A stretch of 64,000 bases of DNA from REEB95 sp050729835 (GCA_050729835.1 JBOHLS010000011.1:19636-83635), one strand, 5' to 3'. Shown: positions 1 to 9,104, numbered from the stretch's first letter. Notes: generated from the letters alone by a model not told the origin. Numbers and translations: made by a program.

Positions 1-1
1 C

Positions 2-649
2 CGGCTCGAGCGGCAGGTCACCCTGCCGGTCACGGTCAATACCGGCTTCCAGGGCAACGCCCAGGTGTTCCAGGCCGCGCTCAAGGGCCAGGGCCTGCTT
101 CTGGTCGCGGCGATCCTAGTGATCTACATTGTGCTCGGCATCCTGTACGAGAGCTACATCCACCCGATCACGATTCTGTCCGGCCTGCCAGCGGCGGGGC
201 TCGGCGCGCTTCTGACGCTGATCGTGTTCCGTCAGGACCTCAGCATCATCGCCATCATCGGCATCGTCATGCTGATCGGCATCGTCAAGAAAAACGCGAT
301 CATGATGATCGACTTCGCGATCGAGCGGCAACGCGCCGGCGACGTCACCGCCGATCAGGCGATATTCGAGGCCTGCCTCTTGCGTTTCCGGCCGATCATG
401 ATGACCACCACGGCCGCGATCATGGGCGGATTGCCGATCGCCGTCGGCTTCGGCGCCGGTTCCGAATTGCGCCGGCCGCTGGGCCTGGCCGTAGTCGGCG
501 GCCTGATCGTGTCGCAAGCGCTGACCCTGTTCATCACGCCGGTGATCTATATTTATCTTGAGCGAGTGCGGCTGTGGTTTGCGCCCGCCCACGCCGCGCC
601 GGCACGCGAGGCGCTCGACCGCGATCATGCGACACAGGCGGGCGAATAG
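2..649 (+). CDS. RND efflux transporter, inner-membrane pump subunit (C-terminal part)
   Basis: The window opens inside this gene, so only the last 215 residues are present. It is the C-terminal part of a proton-driven RND pump of the hydrophobe/amphiphile efflux (AcrB/MexB) type, which exports drugs or other amphiphiles from the inner membrane and periplasm. Long hydrophobic helices alternate with short loops (GLLLVAAILVIYIVLGIL, then GLPAAGLGALLTLIVF). The family signatures GIVKKNAIMMIDFA and LLRFRPIMMTT are present, and a final helix ends in FITPVIYIYLERVR. The reading frame is open to the first base. The next gene starts inside its last 23 bp, so the two are probably co-transcribed. Substrate and partner adaptor protein cannot be told from this fragment. 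Confidence 0.9.
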   Translation, partial: RLERQVTLPVTVNTGFQGNAQVFQAALKGQGLLLVAAILVIYIVLGILYESYIHPITILSGLPAAGLGALLTLIVFRQDLSIIAIIGIVMLIGIVKKNAIMMIDFAIERQRAGDVTADQAIFEACLLRFRPIMMTTTAAIMGGLPIAVGFGAGSELRRPLGLAVVGGLIVSQALTLFITPVIYIYLERVRLWFAPAHAAPAREALDRDHATQAGE

Positions 650-1442
650 GGCGGCGCTGCTGCTGGTGCTGCCGTTGCTGGTCGGCGCCGCGCCGTCGCC
701 GACGCCCGTCATCCCGATCGGTCCGCCCTCGCAGCAATACGACGCCTGCCTGGCCCAGACCAAACGCGATCCGCAGGCCGCGCTCAAGACGGCGGCGTTC
801 TGGCGCGAAGCCGGCGGCGGCTTTCCCGCCGAGCATTGCGCGGCGATCGCGCTGATCGAGCTCAAACGCTATCCCGAGGCGGCGCAGCGGCTCGAGGCGC
901 TCGCCGGCGCGATGATGACCGAGCCGGCGGCGCTGCGCGGCGATGCGCTCGACCAGGCCGGCCAAGCCTGGCTCCTCGCCAACCAGCCCGACCGCGCCAA
1001 GGCGGCGTTCGATGCGGCGCTGGGCTTCGTGCCGCGCAATCCCGATTTCATGATCGACCGCGCCGAAGCGCTGGCCGACGGCGGCCATTATTGGAAGGCG
1101 ATCGACGATCTCAACCGAGCGCTCGAGATCGACCCCGACAGCGTCGACGCGCTGGTCTTCCGCGCCTCGGCCTATCGCCTTGTCGGCGGCGCCGACGCGC
1201 TCGAACTGGCCCAGGCCGACGCCGACCGCGCGTTGAAGCTCGCACCCAATTCGGTGCCCGGATTGCTGGAGCGCGGCAATATCCGGCGTTTGCGCGGCGA
1301 TGCCCTCGGCGCCAAGACGGACTGGCAGCGGGTGATCGCGCTCGCGCCCCAGTCGCAAGCGGCGCGCGACGCCCGGGACAATCTGGCGAATACCGACGAC
1401 ACCCCGTTGCTCACCGGCAATCCGCCGGCGCCGGCGCGCTGA
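627..1442 (+). CDS. secreted tetratricopeptide repeat protein
   Basis: A 271-residue protein with an N-terminal signal peptide (RRANRAALLLVLPLLVGAAPS) followed by helix-turn-helix TPR repeats. The clearest repeats are around AAFDAALGFVPRNPDFMIDRAEAL and its next unit with DLNRALEIDPDSVDALVFRA. TPR proteins are protein-interaction scaffolds; no enzymatic motif is visible. I chose the ATG at 627 because it puts the signal peptide at the N-terminus; an upstream ATG at 558 would add 23 Arg/Pro-rich residues lying entirely within the efflux gene. The 23 bp overlap with the RND gene suggests one transcript. A periplasmic location and a role linked to envelope or efflux are inferred from context. 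Confidence 0.75.
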   Translation: MRHRRANRAALLLVLPLLVGAAPSPTPVIPIGPPSQQYDACLAQTKRDPQAALKTAAFWREAGGGFPAEHCAAIALIELKRYPEAAQRLEALAGAMMTEPAALRGDALDQAGQAWLLANQPDRAKAAFDAALGFVPRNPDFMIDRAEALADGGHYWKAIDDLNRALEIDPDSVDALVFRASAYRLVGGADALELAQADADRALKLAPNSVPGLLERGNIRRLRGDALGAKTDWQRVIALAPQSQAARDARDNLANTDDTPLLTGNPPAPAR

Positions 1443-1452
1443 AGGTCGGCGC

Positions 1453-2121
1453 TCAGAAATCTAGATCGGCGTAGTGCTTCGGCGGCGGCGCGCCGGGAAT
1501 GTGGTCCGCCAACAGCGGCCGGAAGGCGGGGCGCGACTTGACCCGCGCGTACCATTCCTTCGCCGGCTCGTGCACGTCCCACGGCACGTCGCCGAGATAG
1601 TCGACGACCGAGAGATGCGCCGCCGCCGCGATGTCGCCGAGCGAGAAATGATCGCCGGCAAGCCACCGCCGCCGCTCGGCCAGATAGGTGATGTATTCGA
1701 GGTGATAGCCGAGATTGGACTTCGCGGCGCGCAGCACCGTCGAATCGGGCGTGCCGAATCCCAGAAACCGCTTCATGATCTTCTCGGTGACGAGTCCGTC
1801 GGTCACCTCGTTGTTCATCTTGTGGTCGAACCACGCGGCGACGCGCCGGACCTCGGCGCGATCAGCCGGATTGAGCCCGATCAGCAACTTGTCGCGATAG
1901 ACCTCGTCGAGGTACTCGGCGATTGGCGACGCGCCGGCAAGAACCGCGCCGTCGGGCTCGATCAGCACGGGCACCTCGCCTGCCGGGTTGAGCGCGAGAA
2001 ATTCGGCACGCCGCTCCCAGACCTTCTCCACCTTCAAGGCAAATTCGAGGCCCTTCTCGGCCAGCACGAGACGGATCGCGCGCGAGAAAGGCGACAGCCA
2101 GAAATGATAGAGCACGCGCAT
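1453..2121 (-). CDS. glutathione S-transferase family protein
   Basis: A 222-residue cytoplasmic protein with the two-domain GST layout. The N-terminal thioredoxin-like half (residues 1-80) begins MRVLYHFWLSPFSRAIRLVL and contains the cis-proline glutathione-binding segment GEVPVLIEPDG, then the SPIAEYLDE helix. The helical C-terminal half carries the family signature FSLGDIAAAAHLSVVDYLG. These enzymes conjugate or reduce electrophiles with glutathione; the substrate is not predictable. The start at 2121 was preferred to one seven codons upstream because it begins directly at the conserved first strand. It converges with the TPR gene, with 10 bp between the stop codons. Confidence 0.88.
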   Translation of the reverse strand: MRVLYHFWLSPFSRAIRLVLAEKGLEFALKVEKVWERRAEFLALNPAGEVPVLIEPDGAVLAGASPIAEYLDEVYRDKLLIGLNPADRAEVRRVAAWFDHKMNNEVTDGLVTEKIMKRFLGFGTPDSTVLRAAKSNLGYHLEYITYLAERRRWLAGDHFSLGDIAAAAHLSVVDYLGDVPWDVHEPAKEWYARVKSRPAFRPLLADHIPGAPPPKHYADLDF

Positions 2122-2196
2122 GGTGGCGCATGATAGCGCCATCCGACGCGCGCCGTCAGTCGCCGGCTGCGGCCGCCGATTGGCGGCGCGGCGAGG

Positions 2197-3147
2197 TCAG
2201 GCGGCGTTCGCACCCGCTGCGCGGCCGCCGCGCCGGAAGCGGTCGAGATAGGTCGGCAGGATCAGATCGAGCGCGGTCGGCTCGATGCCGAGCGCCGCCA
2301 AGCCGGGCATATTCGGCGCCGGCACCGCGTCCCGCCGCAACATGCGAACCTGGTCGCAGGTGAGCAGCGGCTGCGGCAGCAACCCCAGGAACAGCGCCGG
2401 CACCATGGCGAGGCCGAACGGCACCGGCAGCAACAGTCGCCGGCGATCGGTCACGCGCAGGATCGTCTCGAACAGCTCACGCAGCGTCTCGACATTCGGT
2501 CCGCCGAACTCATAGGTCCGGCCCGACGCGTCCTCGCGATCGAGCGACGCGGCCACCGCCGCCGCGACGTCACCGACGAAAACCGGCGCGAAGCGCGTCC
2601 CGCCGCCGCCGATCAGCGGCAATGCCGGCGCGACGCGCGCGATCGCGGCGAAGCGGTTGAAGAACGCATCCTCGGGCCCGAAGATCAGCGACGGTCGCAG
2701 GATCGTCGCACCCGGAAAGGCCGCGCGCACCGCCGCCTCGCCGGCGGCCTTCGAGCGGCCGTAGAGTGCCGGCGACGTCGGGTCGGCGCCGATCGCCGAG
2801 ATGTGCACGAAGCGCCGAACGCCGGCGGCGGCGGCCAGAGCCGCGAGCCCGGCCGGCCCGGTTTCGTGGAGAGTGCGGAAGCGCTGCGTGCCACGCTCGT
2901 ACAGGATGCCGGCGGCGTTGATCACGCCTTCGGCACCGTCCAGCAGCGGCGCCAGACGATCGCGGTCGCCGATGTTGGCGTCGATCAGCGCGATCTGGCC
3001 GACATCGCCCATCGGCCGGAGATATCCCGCGGCGCTGGCCGCGCGGCTGACCGCGGCGATCACCGCGCCTTCCGCCGCGAGATGCTTGACGATGTAGCGT
3101 CCGACGAAGCCCGAGGCGCCGACGACCACGAAACGACGATACCGCAT
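2197..3147 (-). CDS. complex I NDUFA9-like NAD(P)-binding protein
   Basis: A 316-residue atypical short-chain dehydrogenase. It opens with the Rossmann dinucleotide-binding motif VVVGASGFVGRYIVKHL, and has a YGRSKAAGE segment matching the YxxxK active-site motif. A hydrophobic C-terminal stretch (LLLPVPFGLAMVPALFLG) is typical of the NDUFA9/UDP-sugar epimerase-like branch. In mitochondria the relative is an accessory subunit of respiratory complex I. In alphaproteobacteria the gene is common as a stand-alone and its exact reaction is not established. It stands alone here; the gap before the GST gene shows no sign of an operon. Confidence 0.8.
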   Translation of the reverse strand: MRYRRFVVVGASGFVGRYIVKHLAAEGAVIAAVSRAASAAGYLRPMGDVGQIALIDANIGDRDRLAPLLDGAEGVINAAGILYERGTQRFRTLHETGPAGLAALAAAAGVRRFVHISAIGADPTSPALYGRSKAAGEAAVRAAFPGATILRPSLIFGPEDAFFNRFAAIARVAPALPLIGGGGTRFAPVFVGDVAAAVAASLDREDASGRTYEFGGPNVETLRELFETILRVTDRRRLLLPVPFGLAMVPALFLGLLPQPLLTCDQVRMLRRDAVPAPNMPGLAALGIEPTALDLILPTYLDRFRRGGRAAGANAA

Positions 3148-3275
3148 AATGCCCGTCCGCTGGTTTGCGGCGCTGTTTTACAACAGGCGGGGGCACCAGG
3201 CGAGCCCACCCGAAAGCCCGAAAAACGGAGATTCATTGACACAGCGGGACCGCATCTCTAAGTCACAGACCGATT

Positions 3276-3362
3276 GCCCAGGTGGCGGAATTGGTAGACG
3301 CGCTAGATTCAGGTTCTAGTGGCCGAAAGGTCGTGGAAGTTCGAGTCTTCTCCTGGGCACCA
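3276..3362 (+). tRNA. tRNA-Leu(CAG)
   Basis: Cloverleaf with a 7 bp acceptor stem (gcccagg with cctgggc), a D-loop, and anticodon stem ctaga/tctag around loop ttcaggt, giving anticodon CAG. It has a long variable arm typical of class II leucine tRNAs and a TpsiC arm with ttcgagtc. The discriminator A and an encoded CCA end at 3362. An RNase D-like gene starts 44 bp downstream on the same strand. Confidence 0.95.
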
Positions 3363-3406
3363 CCGCATCCCCGCGCGAGGTGGGCTATTCCGAGGTTGCG
3401 AGGCCA

Positions 3407-4018
3407 ATGACCATCCACCTGCATCGCGGCGATCTTCCGGCCGGACTCGCGCTTGGCAACGCCATCGCCATCGACACCGAGACGATGGGCCTCGACCCGG
3501 CGCGCGACCGCCTGTGCCTCGTGCAGCTTTCGGCCGGCGATGGCCATGCTCATCTGGTGCAATTCGCACCCAAGCAATACGACGCGCCGCGTCTCAAGGC
3601 GCTGCTCGGCGACCCGAAGGTCCTCAAGCTCTTCCACTTCGCGCGTTTCGATCTGGCGATGATCCAGCGCTATCTCGGCGTGCGTGCGGCACCCGTCTAT
3701 TGCACCAAGGTGGCGTCGAAGCTCGCGCGCACTTTCACCGACCGTCACGGGCTCAAGGATCTGTGCCGGGAAATCCTCGGCATCGAGCTGTCGAAGCAGC
3801 AGCAATCTTCCGATTGGGGCGCATCCGAGTTGAGCGACGAGCAGAAGCGCTATGCCGCCGCCGACGTCGAACATCTGCACGCGCTCAAGGCGCGGCTCGA
3901 CGCGATGCTGGCGCGCGAAGGCCGCGGCACCCTGGCGCAGGCGTGCTTCGATTTCCTGCCGACGCGCGCGGCGCTCGACCTCGCGGGTTTTCCCGGACCC
4001 GATCTTTTCGAGCATTGA
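3407..4018 (+). CDS. RNase D-like 3'-5' exoribonuclease
   Basis: A 203-residue single-domain DEDDy exonuclease. Catalytic residues are visible as D23 and E25 in AIDTETMGL (Exo I), D82 in FARFDLAMI (Exo II), and Y149 with D153 in YAAADVEHL (Exo III). It lacks the C-terminal HRDC domains of E. coli RNase D, so it is the short form found in many alphaproteobacteria. The family trims RNA 3' ends, including tRNA precursors, in a metal-dependent reaction. The ATG at 3407 was chosen because homologous sequence begins there; an upstream ATG at 3380 adds nine residues. It lies 44 bp downstream of tRNA-Leu on the same strand, so some transcription may be shared. Confidence 0.88.
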   Translation: MTIHLHRGDLPAGLALGNAIAIDTETMGLDPARDRLCLVQLSAGDGHAHLVQFAPKQYDAPRLKALLGDPKVLKLFHFARFDLAMIQRYLGVRAAPVYCTKVASKLARTFTDRHGLKDLCREILGIELSKQQQSSDWGASELSDEQKRYAAADVEHLHALKARLDAMLAREGRGTLAQACFDFLPTRAALDLAGFPGPDLFEH

Positions 4019-4106
4019 AAGCAAGTTTTAACTCGACCAAGCAAATAATGTGCCGTTCGTACCCCGTTCCGTTGATTTCGGGGGATTGCGGGAGCATAGT
4101 GCGCCT

Positions 4107-5162
4107 ATGATGAGGGGAAGTTTGCGTTCCCGCGCCCCGGTGGTATCCGTCGGAGACGCTCGCAGCGGGAGAACGTCGTTGCGCCGAACCGTCACCAAGG
4201 CGAAAGAATCGCCCGACATCGCCGTCGCCCGCCGCGTGCTCGACACCGAGATCGTCGGGCTCGAGGCGCTGGCGGCCGAGCTCGACGCGAGCTTCGCCGA
4301 AGCCGTCGACAAGCTCACGGCGATCGCCGGCCGCGTCACTGTCACCGGCATGGGCAAGAGCGGCCACGTCGCGCGCAAGATCGCCTCGACCCTGGCCTCG
4401 ACCGGCACGCCCGCCCAGTTCGTCCATCCCGCCGAGGCCAGCCACGGCGATCTCGGCATGCTCGCCGCCGGCGACGCCGTGCTGGCGTTGTCGAACTCGG
4501 GTGAGACCAACGAGCTGGCCGACATCCTCGCCCATGCACGGCGCTTCTCTTTGCCGCTGATCGCGATCACCGCGCGCGAGAACAGTGCGCTGGCCGATGC
4601 CGCGGACGTGACGCTGCGCCTTCCCGCCGCCGCCGAGGCGTGCTCCATGGGCTTGGCCCCGACCACGTCGACGACGATGATGATGGCGCTGGGCGACGCG
4701 CTGGCCGTGGCGCTGCTCGAGCGCAAAGGTTTCTCGGCCGAAGATTTCCAACAGCTTCACCCCGGCGGCCGGCTGGGCCGCCGTCTGCTCAAGGTGGCCG
4801 ATATCATGCACGAGGGACCGGCGGTGCCACTGGTTCCAATCGAGACCGCGATGGCGGACGCCATCCTGGCGATGACGGCGAAGAGCTTCGGCTGCGTCGG
4901 CATCGTCGACGGCACCGGGCGTCTCGCCGGCGTTGTCACCGACGGCGATTTGCGCCGGCACATGGGCGACGGCCTGCTGCGCGCCGGCGTCGCCGAGGTC
5001 ATGAGCCGCCGGCCGAAGACCATCCGGCCGCAAGCGCTCGCCGCCGAGGCGCTCGCCAGGATGAACCAGAGCGCCATCACCAGCCTGTTCGTCGTCGACG
5101 CGGCCAACAAGCCGCTCGGCATCCTGCATATCCACGATTGCCTGCGGGCCGGGATCGCATGA
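4107..5162 (+). CDS. kdsD: arabinose-5-phosphate isomerase (KpsF/GutQ family)
   Basis: Converts ribulose-5-phosphate to arabinose-5-phosphate, the first step to Kdo for lipopolysaccharide. An N-terminal SIS sugar-isomerase domain has GMGKSGHVARKIAS, the serine-rich LALSNSGETNEL and APTTSTTMMMALGDAL. Two CBS domains follow (from VADIMHEGPAVPLV and from VAEVMSRRPKTIRP). The start is uncertain. ATGs lie at 4107 and 4110, but a TTG at 4179 has a better ribosome site (gggag, seven bases upstream) and would give 327 residues, close to the usual length of about 328. It is the first gene of the lptC-lptA-lptB cluster, and its stop overlaps the lptC start as ATGA. Confidence 0.93.
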   Translation: MMRGSLRSRAPVVSVGDARSGRTSLRRTVTKAKESPDIAVARRVLDTEIVGLEALAAELDASFAEAVDKLTAIAGRVTVTGMGKSGHVARKIASTLASTGTPAQFVHPAEASHGDLGMLAAGDAVLALSNSGETNELADILAHARRFSLPLIAITARENSALADAADVTLRLPAAAEACSMGLAPTTSTTMMMALGDALAVALLERKGFSAEDFQQLHPGGRLGRRLLKVADIMHEGPAVPLVPIETAMADAILAMTAKSFGCVGIVDGTGRLAGVVTDGDLRRHMGDGLLRAGVAEVMSRRPKTIRPQALAAEALARMNQSAITSLFVVDAANKPLGILHIHDCLRAGIA

Positions 5163-5821
5163 AGACGGACATCGACCTCTGGCAAACCCCCTCGTCCGCG
5201 CCGGAACGGCGCGGCATCTCGCTGCGCCGCTACAGCCGTTTCGTCGGCGTCGCTAAGCGCATCTTGCCGGCGACCGCCCTGGCGTTGCTCCTGCTGGTCG
5301 CGGTCTGGCCGCGGATCCAGGGCGCCATCGATAGCGTGCACTTCGCGCGGATGCCGAAAATCGACGTCAGCCAGGCGCGCCAGGTGCGCATGGTCGATCC
5401 GCGCTACACCGGCATCGACCGCGACAACCGGCCCTTCGTCGTCACCGCCGACGCCGCCAGCCAGATGCCCAAGACCGACGACGCGATCTCGCTCGATTCG
5501 CCCAAGGCGGACCTGGCCGCCAACGCCGGCCATTGGGACGAGCTGACCGCCTATGTCGGGCTTTATCAGCCGCAGCAGCAGCAGCTCGACCTGTTCGGCA
5601 ACGTCGAGCTCTATCAGGACAAGGGCAACGCGCTCCACTCCGACAGCGTGACGATCGACATGGCGCAAGGCACGGCGGTCAGCCACGACCCCGTCGAGGG
5701 CGACGGCACTTTCGGCCACGTCACGGCGCAAGGGCTGCGCGTTCTCGACCGCGGCCAGACCATGATCTTCACCGGCCACGCGTCGCTCGACCTGAATGTG
5801 CGGACGAAGGCGACGCCGTGA
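5159..5821 (+). CDS. lptC: LPS export ABC transporter periplasmic protein LptC
   Basis: A 220-residue bitopic inner-membrane protein. One N-terminal helix (ILPATALALLLLVAVWP, near residue 40) is followed by a periplasmic LptC/OstA-fold domain, with conserved-looking segments FVVTADAASQ and LDLFGNVELYQD and the C-terminal IFTGHASLDL. LptC takes lipopolysaccharide from the LptB2FG extractor and passes it to LptA. The ATG overlaps the kdsD stop by 4 bp, and its own stop overlaps the lptA GTG as GTGA, so these genes are translationally coupled. Sequence similarity among LptC proteins is low; position between kdsD and lptA supports the call strongly. Confidence 0.9.
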   Translation: MKTDIDLWQTPSSAPERRGISLRRYSRFVGVAKRILPATALALLLLVAVWPRIQGAIDSVHFARMPKIDVSQARQVRMVDPRYTGIDRDNRPFVVTADAASQMPKTDDAISLDSPKADLAANAGHWDELTAYVGLYQPQQQQLDLFGNVELYQDKGNALHSDSVTIDMAQGTAVSHDPVEGDGTFGHVTAQGLRVLDRGQTMIFTGHASLDLNVRTKATP

Positions 5822-6747
5822 TTTTCCGGCTGGTTGCGGCGTCGGCGTTCGTCGCCTTGGCCCTGGGCGCGACGTCGCCGCGCGCCATGGCGCAGCTCGC
5901 CGGCGCGCAGGTCAGTGGCCGACCGATTCACATCGAAGCCGATCACGGCATCGAATGGCAGCAGGCCAATCACGTCTACATCGCCCGCGGCAACGCCTCG
6001 GCGACGCGCGGCAACGCCACCGTGACCGCCGACGTTCTCTATGCCTATTACCGCCCGGTCGGCCAAGGCACCGATTATCCGACCGCCGACACCCCGGCCG
6101 CTGACAAAGCCGCGCAACGCGCGCAAAACCCGCTCCAGGGCGGATCGTCGACCGAAATCTACCGGCTCGAAGCCGACGGCCACGTTCATTTCATCAACGG
6201 CGACCAGCAGGCTTACGGCGACCACGCGGTTTACGACGTGGACCAGGCGGTAATGGTGCTGACCGGGAAAAATCTGCGCATTGTGACGCCGAACGAGACC
6301 ATCACCGCGCGCGATTCGCTCGAATGGTACGACAAGAAACAGGTCGCCGTGGCGCGCGGCGACGCGCTGCTGATCCGCGGCGACCGCCGGATGCGCGCCG
6401 ACATCGTCACGGCCGATGTCGAAAAGCAAGGCGATCAGCCGGCACAAATCATCCGCGTCAACGGCTACGGCAACGTGCTGATCTCGGCGCCGGGCGAGAT
6501 CGCCCAAGGCGACGAGGGCGTATACAACGTCGGGCCGCAGACGGCGACGCTGATCGGCCATGTCCGGCTGACCAAGGGCGACAACGAACTCCGCGGCGAG
6601 TACGGCGTGGTCGATCTCAAGAGCAACGTCAGTGAAATCCTGGCCGCGCTGCCGAACCAAGTCGCCAGCGGACCGACGCCGCGCGTCGAAGGCTTGCTGG
6701 TGCCGAACCGCAAGCCGGCCACGGACGAAGGACAAAGGGCGCAATGA
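5818..6747 (+). CDS. lptA: LPS transport periplasmic protein LptA (OstA-like)
   Basis: A 309-residue secreted protein starting at GTG 5818, with a signal peptide (FRLVAASAFVALALGATSPRAMA) and repeated OstA beta-strand motifs. These include IHIEADHGIEWQQANHVYIARGNA and later VLTGKNLRIVTPNETITA. LptA forms the periplasmic bridge that carries lipopolysaccharide from LptC to LptD. It is longer than E. coli LptA (about 185 residues), with a polar insertion around residues 80-115. Extended forms are usual in alphaproteobacteria. The start overlaps the lptC stop and its last bases overlap the lptB ATG by 4 bp. Confidence 0.9.
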   Translation: MIFRLVAASAFVALALGATSPRAMAQLAGAQVSGRPIHIEADHGIEWQQANHVYIARGNASATRGNATVTADVLYAYYRPVGQGTDYPTADTPAADKAAQRAQNPLQGGSSTEIYRLEADGHVHFINGDQQAYGDHAVYDVDQAVMVLTGKNLRIVTPNETITARDSLEWYDKKQVAVARGDALLIRGDRRMRADIVTADVEKQGDQPAQIIRVNGYGNVLISAPGEIAQGDEGVYNVGPQTATLIGHVRLTKGDNELRGEYGVVDLKSNVSEILAALPNQVASGPTPRVEGLLVPNRKPATDEGQRAQ

Positions 6748-7586
6748 CCAGGCCGCCCGATCATCATCCGGCCTCGGGCCATTCCGCCCACGGCGCGCAC
6801 GGCCATCCGCAGCATGCGGCGCCGACCCAGCGCCGCGACGGGGCGCCGCGGCTGGTCGCCTCGAACGCGGGCCTGATGGCGACCAATCTCGGCAAGAGCT
6901 TCAAGAAACGCCCGGTCCTGCGCGCGGTCAGCGTCGCGGTCCAGCGCGGCGAAGCGGTCGGCTTGCTCGGGCCCAACGGCGCCGGCAAGACGACGTGCTT
7001 CTACATCATCACCGGCCTGGTGCGGCCCGATGTCGGCGCCATCACTCTCGACGGCGAGGACATCACCGAGCTGCCGATGTATCGCCGGGCGCGGCTCGGC
7101 ATCGGCTATCTGCCGCAGGAGGCGTCGATCTTCCGCGGCCTGTCGGTCGAGCAGAACATCCGCGCGGTGCTCGAAGTGGCCGAGCCGGTGCCCGAGGTGC
7201 GCGAGAACATGCTCGACGCGCTGCTCGCCGAGTTCTCGATCACGCATCTGCGCCGGGCGCCGGCGATGGCGCTGTCCGGCGGCGAGCGGCGGCGCGTCGA
7301 GATCGCGCGGGCGCTGGCGACGCGGCCGAATTTCATCCTGCTCGACGAGCCCCTGGCCGGCATCGACCCGATCGCCGTCAACGACATCCGCGATCTCGTC
7401 GCTCATCTCAAGGATCGCGGCATCGGCGTTCTGATCACCGATCACAACGTCCGCGAGACGCTCGAGATCGTCGACCGGGCCTATATCCTGCACCAGGGCC
7501 AGGTGCTGATGGAGGGGGTGCCGGACGAGATCGTGCGCGACGCCAATGTGCGGCGCGTTTACCTGGGCGAAAGGTTCAGCCTGTAG
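6744..7586 (+). CDS. lptB: LPS export ABC transporter ATP-binding protein LptB
   Basis: A 280-residue ATPase that powers lipopolysaccharide extraction from the inner membrane with LptF and LptG, which are not in this window. Walker A is GPNGAGKTT (residues 76-84), the signature is LSGGERRRVEIARAL, Walker B is ILLDEPLAGIDP and the H-loop is ITDHNVRETL; the C-terminus YLGERFSL is typical. Unusually, about 40 extra N-terminal residues contain seven histidines in the first 24 positions (HH, HSAHGAHGH, QH); most LptB proteins are about 240 residues and begin near the LMATNLGKSF segment. The extension may be a genuine tail or a mis-set start. The ATG overlaps the lptA stop. Confidence 0.95.
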   Translation: MTRPPDHHPASGHSAHGAHGHPQHAAPTQRRDGAPRLVASNAGLMATNLGKSFKKRPVLRAVSVAVQRGEAVGLLGPNGAGKTTCFYIITGLVRPDVGAITLDGEDITELPMYRRARLGIGYLPQEASIFRGLSVEQNIRAVLEVAEPVPEVRENMLDALLAEFSITHLRRAPAMALSGGERRRVEIARALATRPNFILLDEPLAGIDPIAVNDIRDLVAHLKDRGIGVLITDHNVRETLEIVDRAYILHQGQVLMEGVPDEIVRDANVRRVYLGERFSL

Positions 7587-7595
7587 ATCGTCGCC

Positions 7596-9104
7596 ATGGC
7601 CCTCACGCCGCGACTGGATTTGCGCCAAGGTCAGGCGCTCGTCATGACGCCGCAGCTGCAGCAGGCGATCAAGCTGCTGCAGATGTCGAGCGTCGAGCTT
7701 TCGGTCTATGTCGACAGCGAGCTCGAGCAGAACCCGTTGCTCGAGCGCGACGAGACGTCGGATGACGACGGCAGCGTCGAGGGCGGTACGGCCGAAGACG
7801 CCGCCGCCGAGACGCCGGCCGCCGAGGGCGACACCGCGCCGGACGAGCGCCGCGACGCGGACGCCGGCGCCGACACCGCGGACGCCGCCGAGACCTGGCA
7901 CGAGGAAGCCGGGCGCGAGGGCGAGGGCAATCTCGACTACGCCGGCGACCCCGAGGCCTGGCGCACGCGGAGCGGTGCCGCGCCCGCCGACGGCCTGCCC
8001 GGACTCGACCAGACGCTGACGCGGCCCGTCAGCCTGCGCGAACATTTGCTCGAGCAACTCGCGGTCGAGATCCTCGATCCGGCTGATCGGGTGATCGGCA
8101 GCCATCTCATCGACCTGATCGACGGAGCCGGCTATATCGCCGGCGACTTCACCGCCATCGCCGAGCTGCTGTCGTGCGACGTCGCGCGCGTCGAAAAGAC
8201 CCTGGCGCTGGTGCAGCGCTTCGATCCGGCCGGCGTCTTCGCGCGCAATCTCGCCGAGTGCCTGGCCCTGCAGCTCAAGGAGCGCAATCGATTCGATCCG
8301 GCGATGCAGGCGCTGGTCGGCAACCTGCCGCTGCTCGCCAGCCGCGACGCGCAACAGCTGATGCGCGTCTGTCGGGTCGACGCCGCCGACCTCGCGCAGA
8401 TGGTGGCCGAGATCAAGGTCCTCAACCCGAAACCCGGCCTCGCCTTCGACAAGGCCACGCCCGAGATCGTGGTGCCCGACGTCCTGCTGCGCGCGCTGCC
8501 GGACGGCGCCTGGGCGGTCGAGCTCAACAGCGAGAGCCTACCCCGCGTCCTCGTCAACAACCGCTATTACGCCGAGATCAGCGGCCCGACCCGGAACAAG
8601 AAGGAGAAGGAATACCTCTCCGAACGCTATCAATCGGCGAACTGGCTGGTCAAGGCGCTGCACCAGCGGGCGACCACGATCCTGAAGGTCGCGCGCGAGA
8701 TCGTCCGCCAGCAGGATGGATTCCTCCGCCACGGCGTGCAGCACCTGAAGCCCCTGGTGCTGCGCGACATCGCCACCGCCATCGAGATGCACGAAAGCAC
8801 CGTCAGCCGCGTCACCACCAACAAATACATCCTGACGCCGCGCGGGATTTACGAGCTCAAATACTTCTTTACGGCGGCGATCGCGGCGGCCTCGGGCGAG
8901 GCGCACTCGGCCGAGGCCGTGCGATTCCGCATCCGCTCGCTGATCGAAGCAGAAAACGGCGAAATTTTGTCCGACGACCGGATCGTGGAAATTTTAATGA
9001 AAGAAGGTATAGACATCGCCCGCCGGACGGTCGCCAAATATCGTGAGACCATGCGTATCCCCTCCTCGGTCCGGCGCCGGCGTGAAAGGGCCCTGCAACT
9101 TTGA
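7596..9104 (+). CDS. rpoN: RNA polymerase sigma-54 factor
   Basis: A 502-residue sigma-54. Region I at the N-terminus is glutamine- and leucine-rich (RQGQALVMTPQLQQAIKLLQMSS) and binds activators. An acidic, poorly conserved region II spans roughly residues 45-130. The core-binding region is followed by the HTH and, near residues 475-484, the RpoN box ARRTVAKYRE that reads the -24 promoter element. Sigma-54 directs nitrogen, motility and other genes through AAA+ enhancer-binding proteins. It lies 10 bp after lptB, and its stop overlaps the ptsN TTG start, the usual rpoN-ptsN neighbourhood. Confidence 0.97.
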   Translation: MALTPRLDLRQGQALVMTPQLQQAIKLLQMSSVELSVYVDSELEQNPLLERDETSDDDGSVEGGTAEDAAAETPAAEGDTAPDERRDADAGADTADAAETWHEEAGREGEGNLDYAGDPEAWRTRSGAAPADGLPGLDQTLTRPVSLREHLLEQLAVEILDPADRVIGSHLIDLIDGAGYIAGDFTAIAELLSCDVARVEKTLALVQRFDPAGVFARNLAECLALQLKERNRFDPAMQALVGNLPLLASRDAQQLMRVCRVDAADLAQMVAEIKVLNPKPGLAFDKATPEIVVPDVLLRALPDGAWAVELNSESLPRVLVNNRYYAEISGPTRNKKEKEYLSERYQSANWLVKALHQRATTILKVAREIVRQQDGFLRHGVQHLKPLVLRDIATAIEMHESTVSRVTTNKYILTPRGIYELKYFFTAAIAAASGEAHSAEAVRFRIRSLIEAENGEILSDDRIVEILMKEGIDIARRTVAKYRETMRIPSSVRRRRERALQL

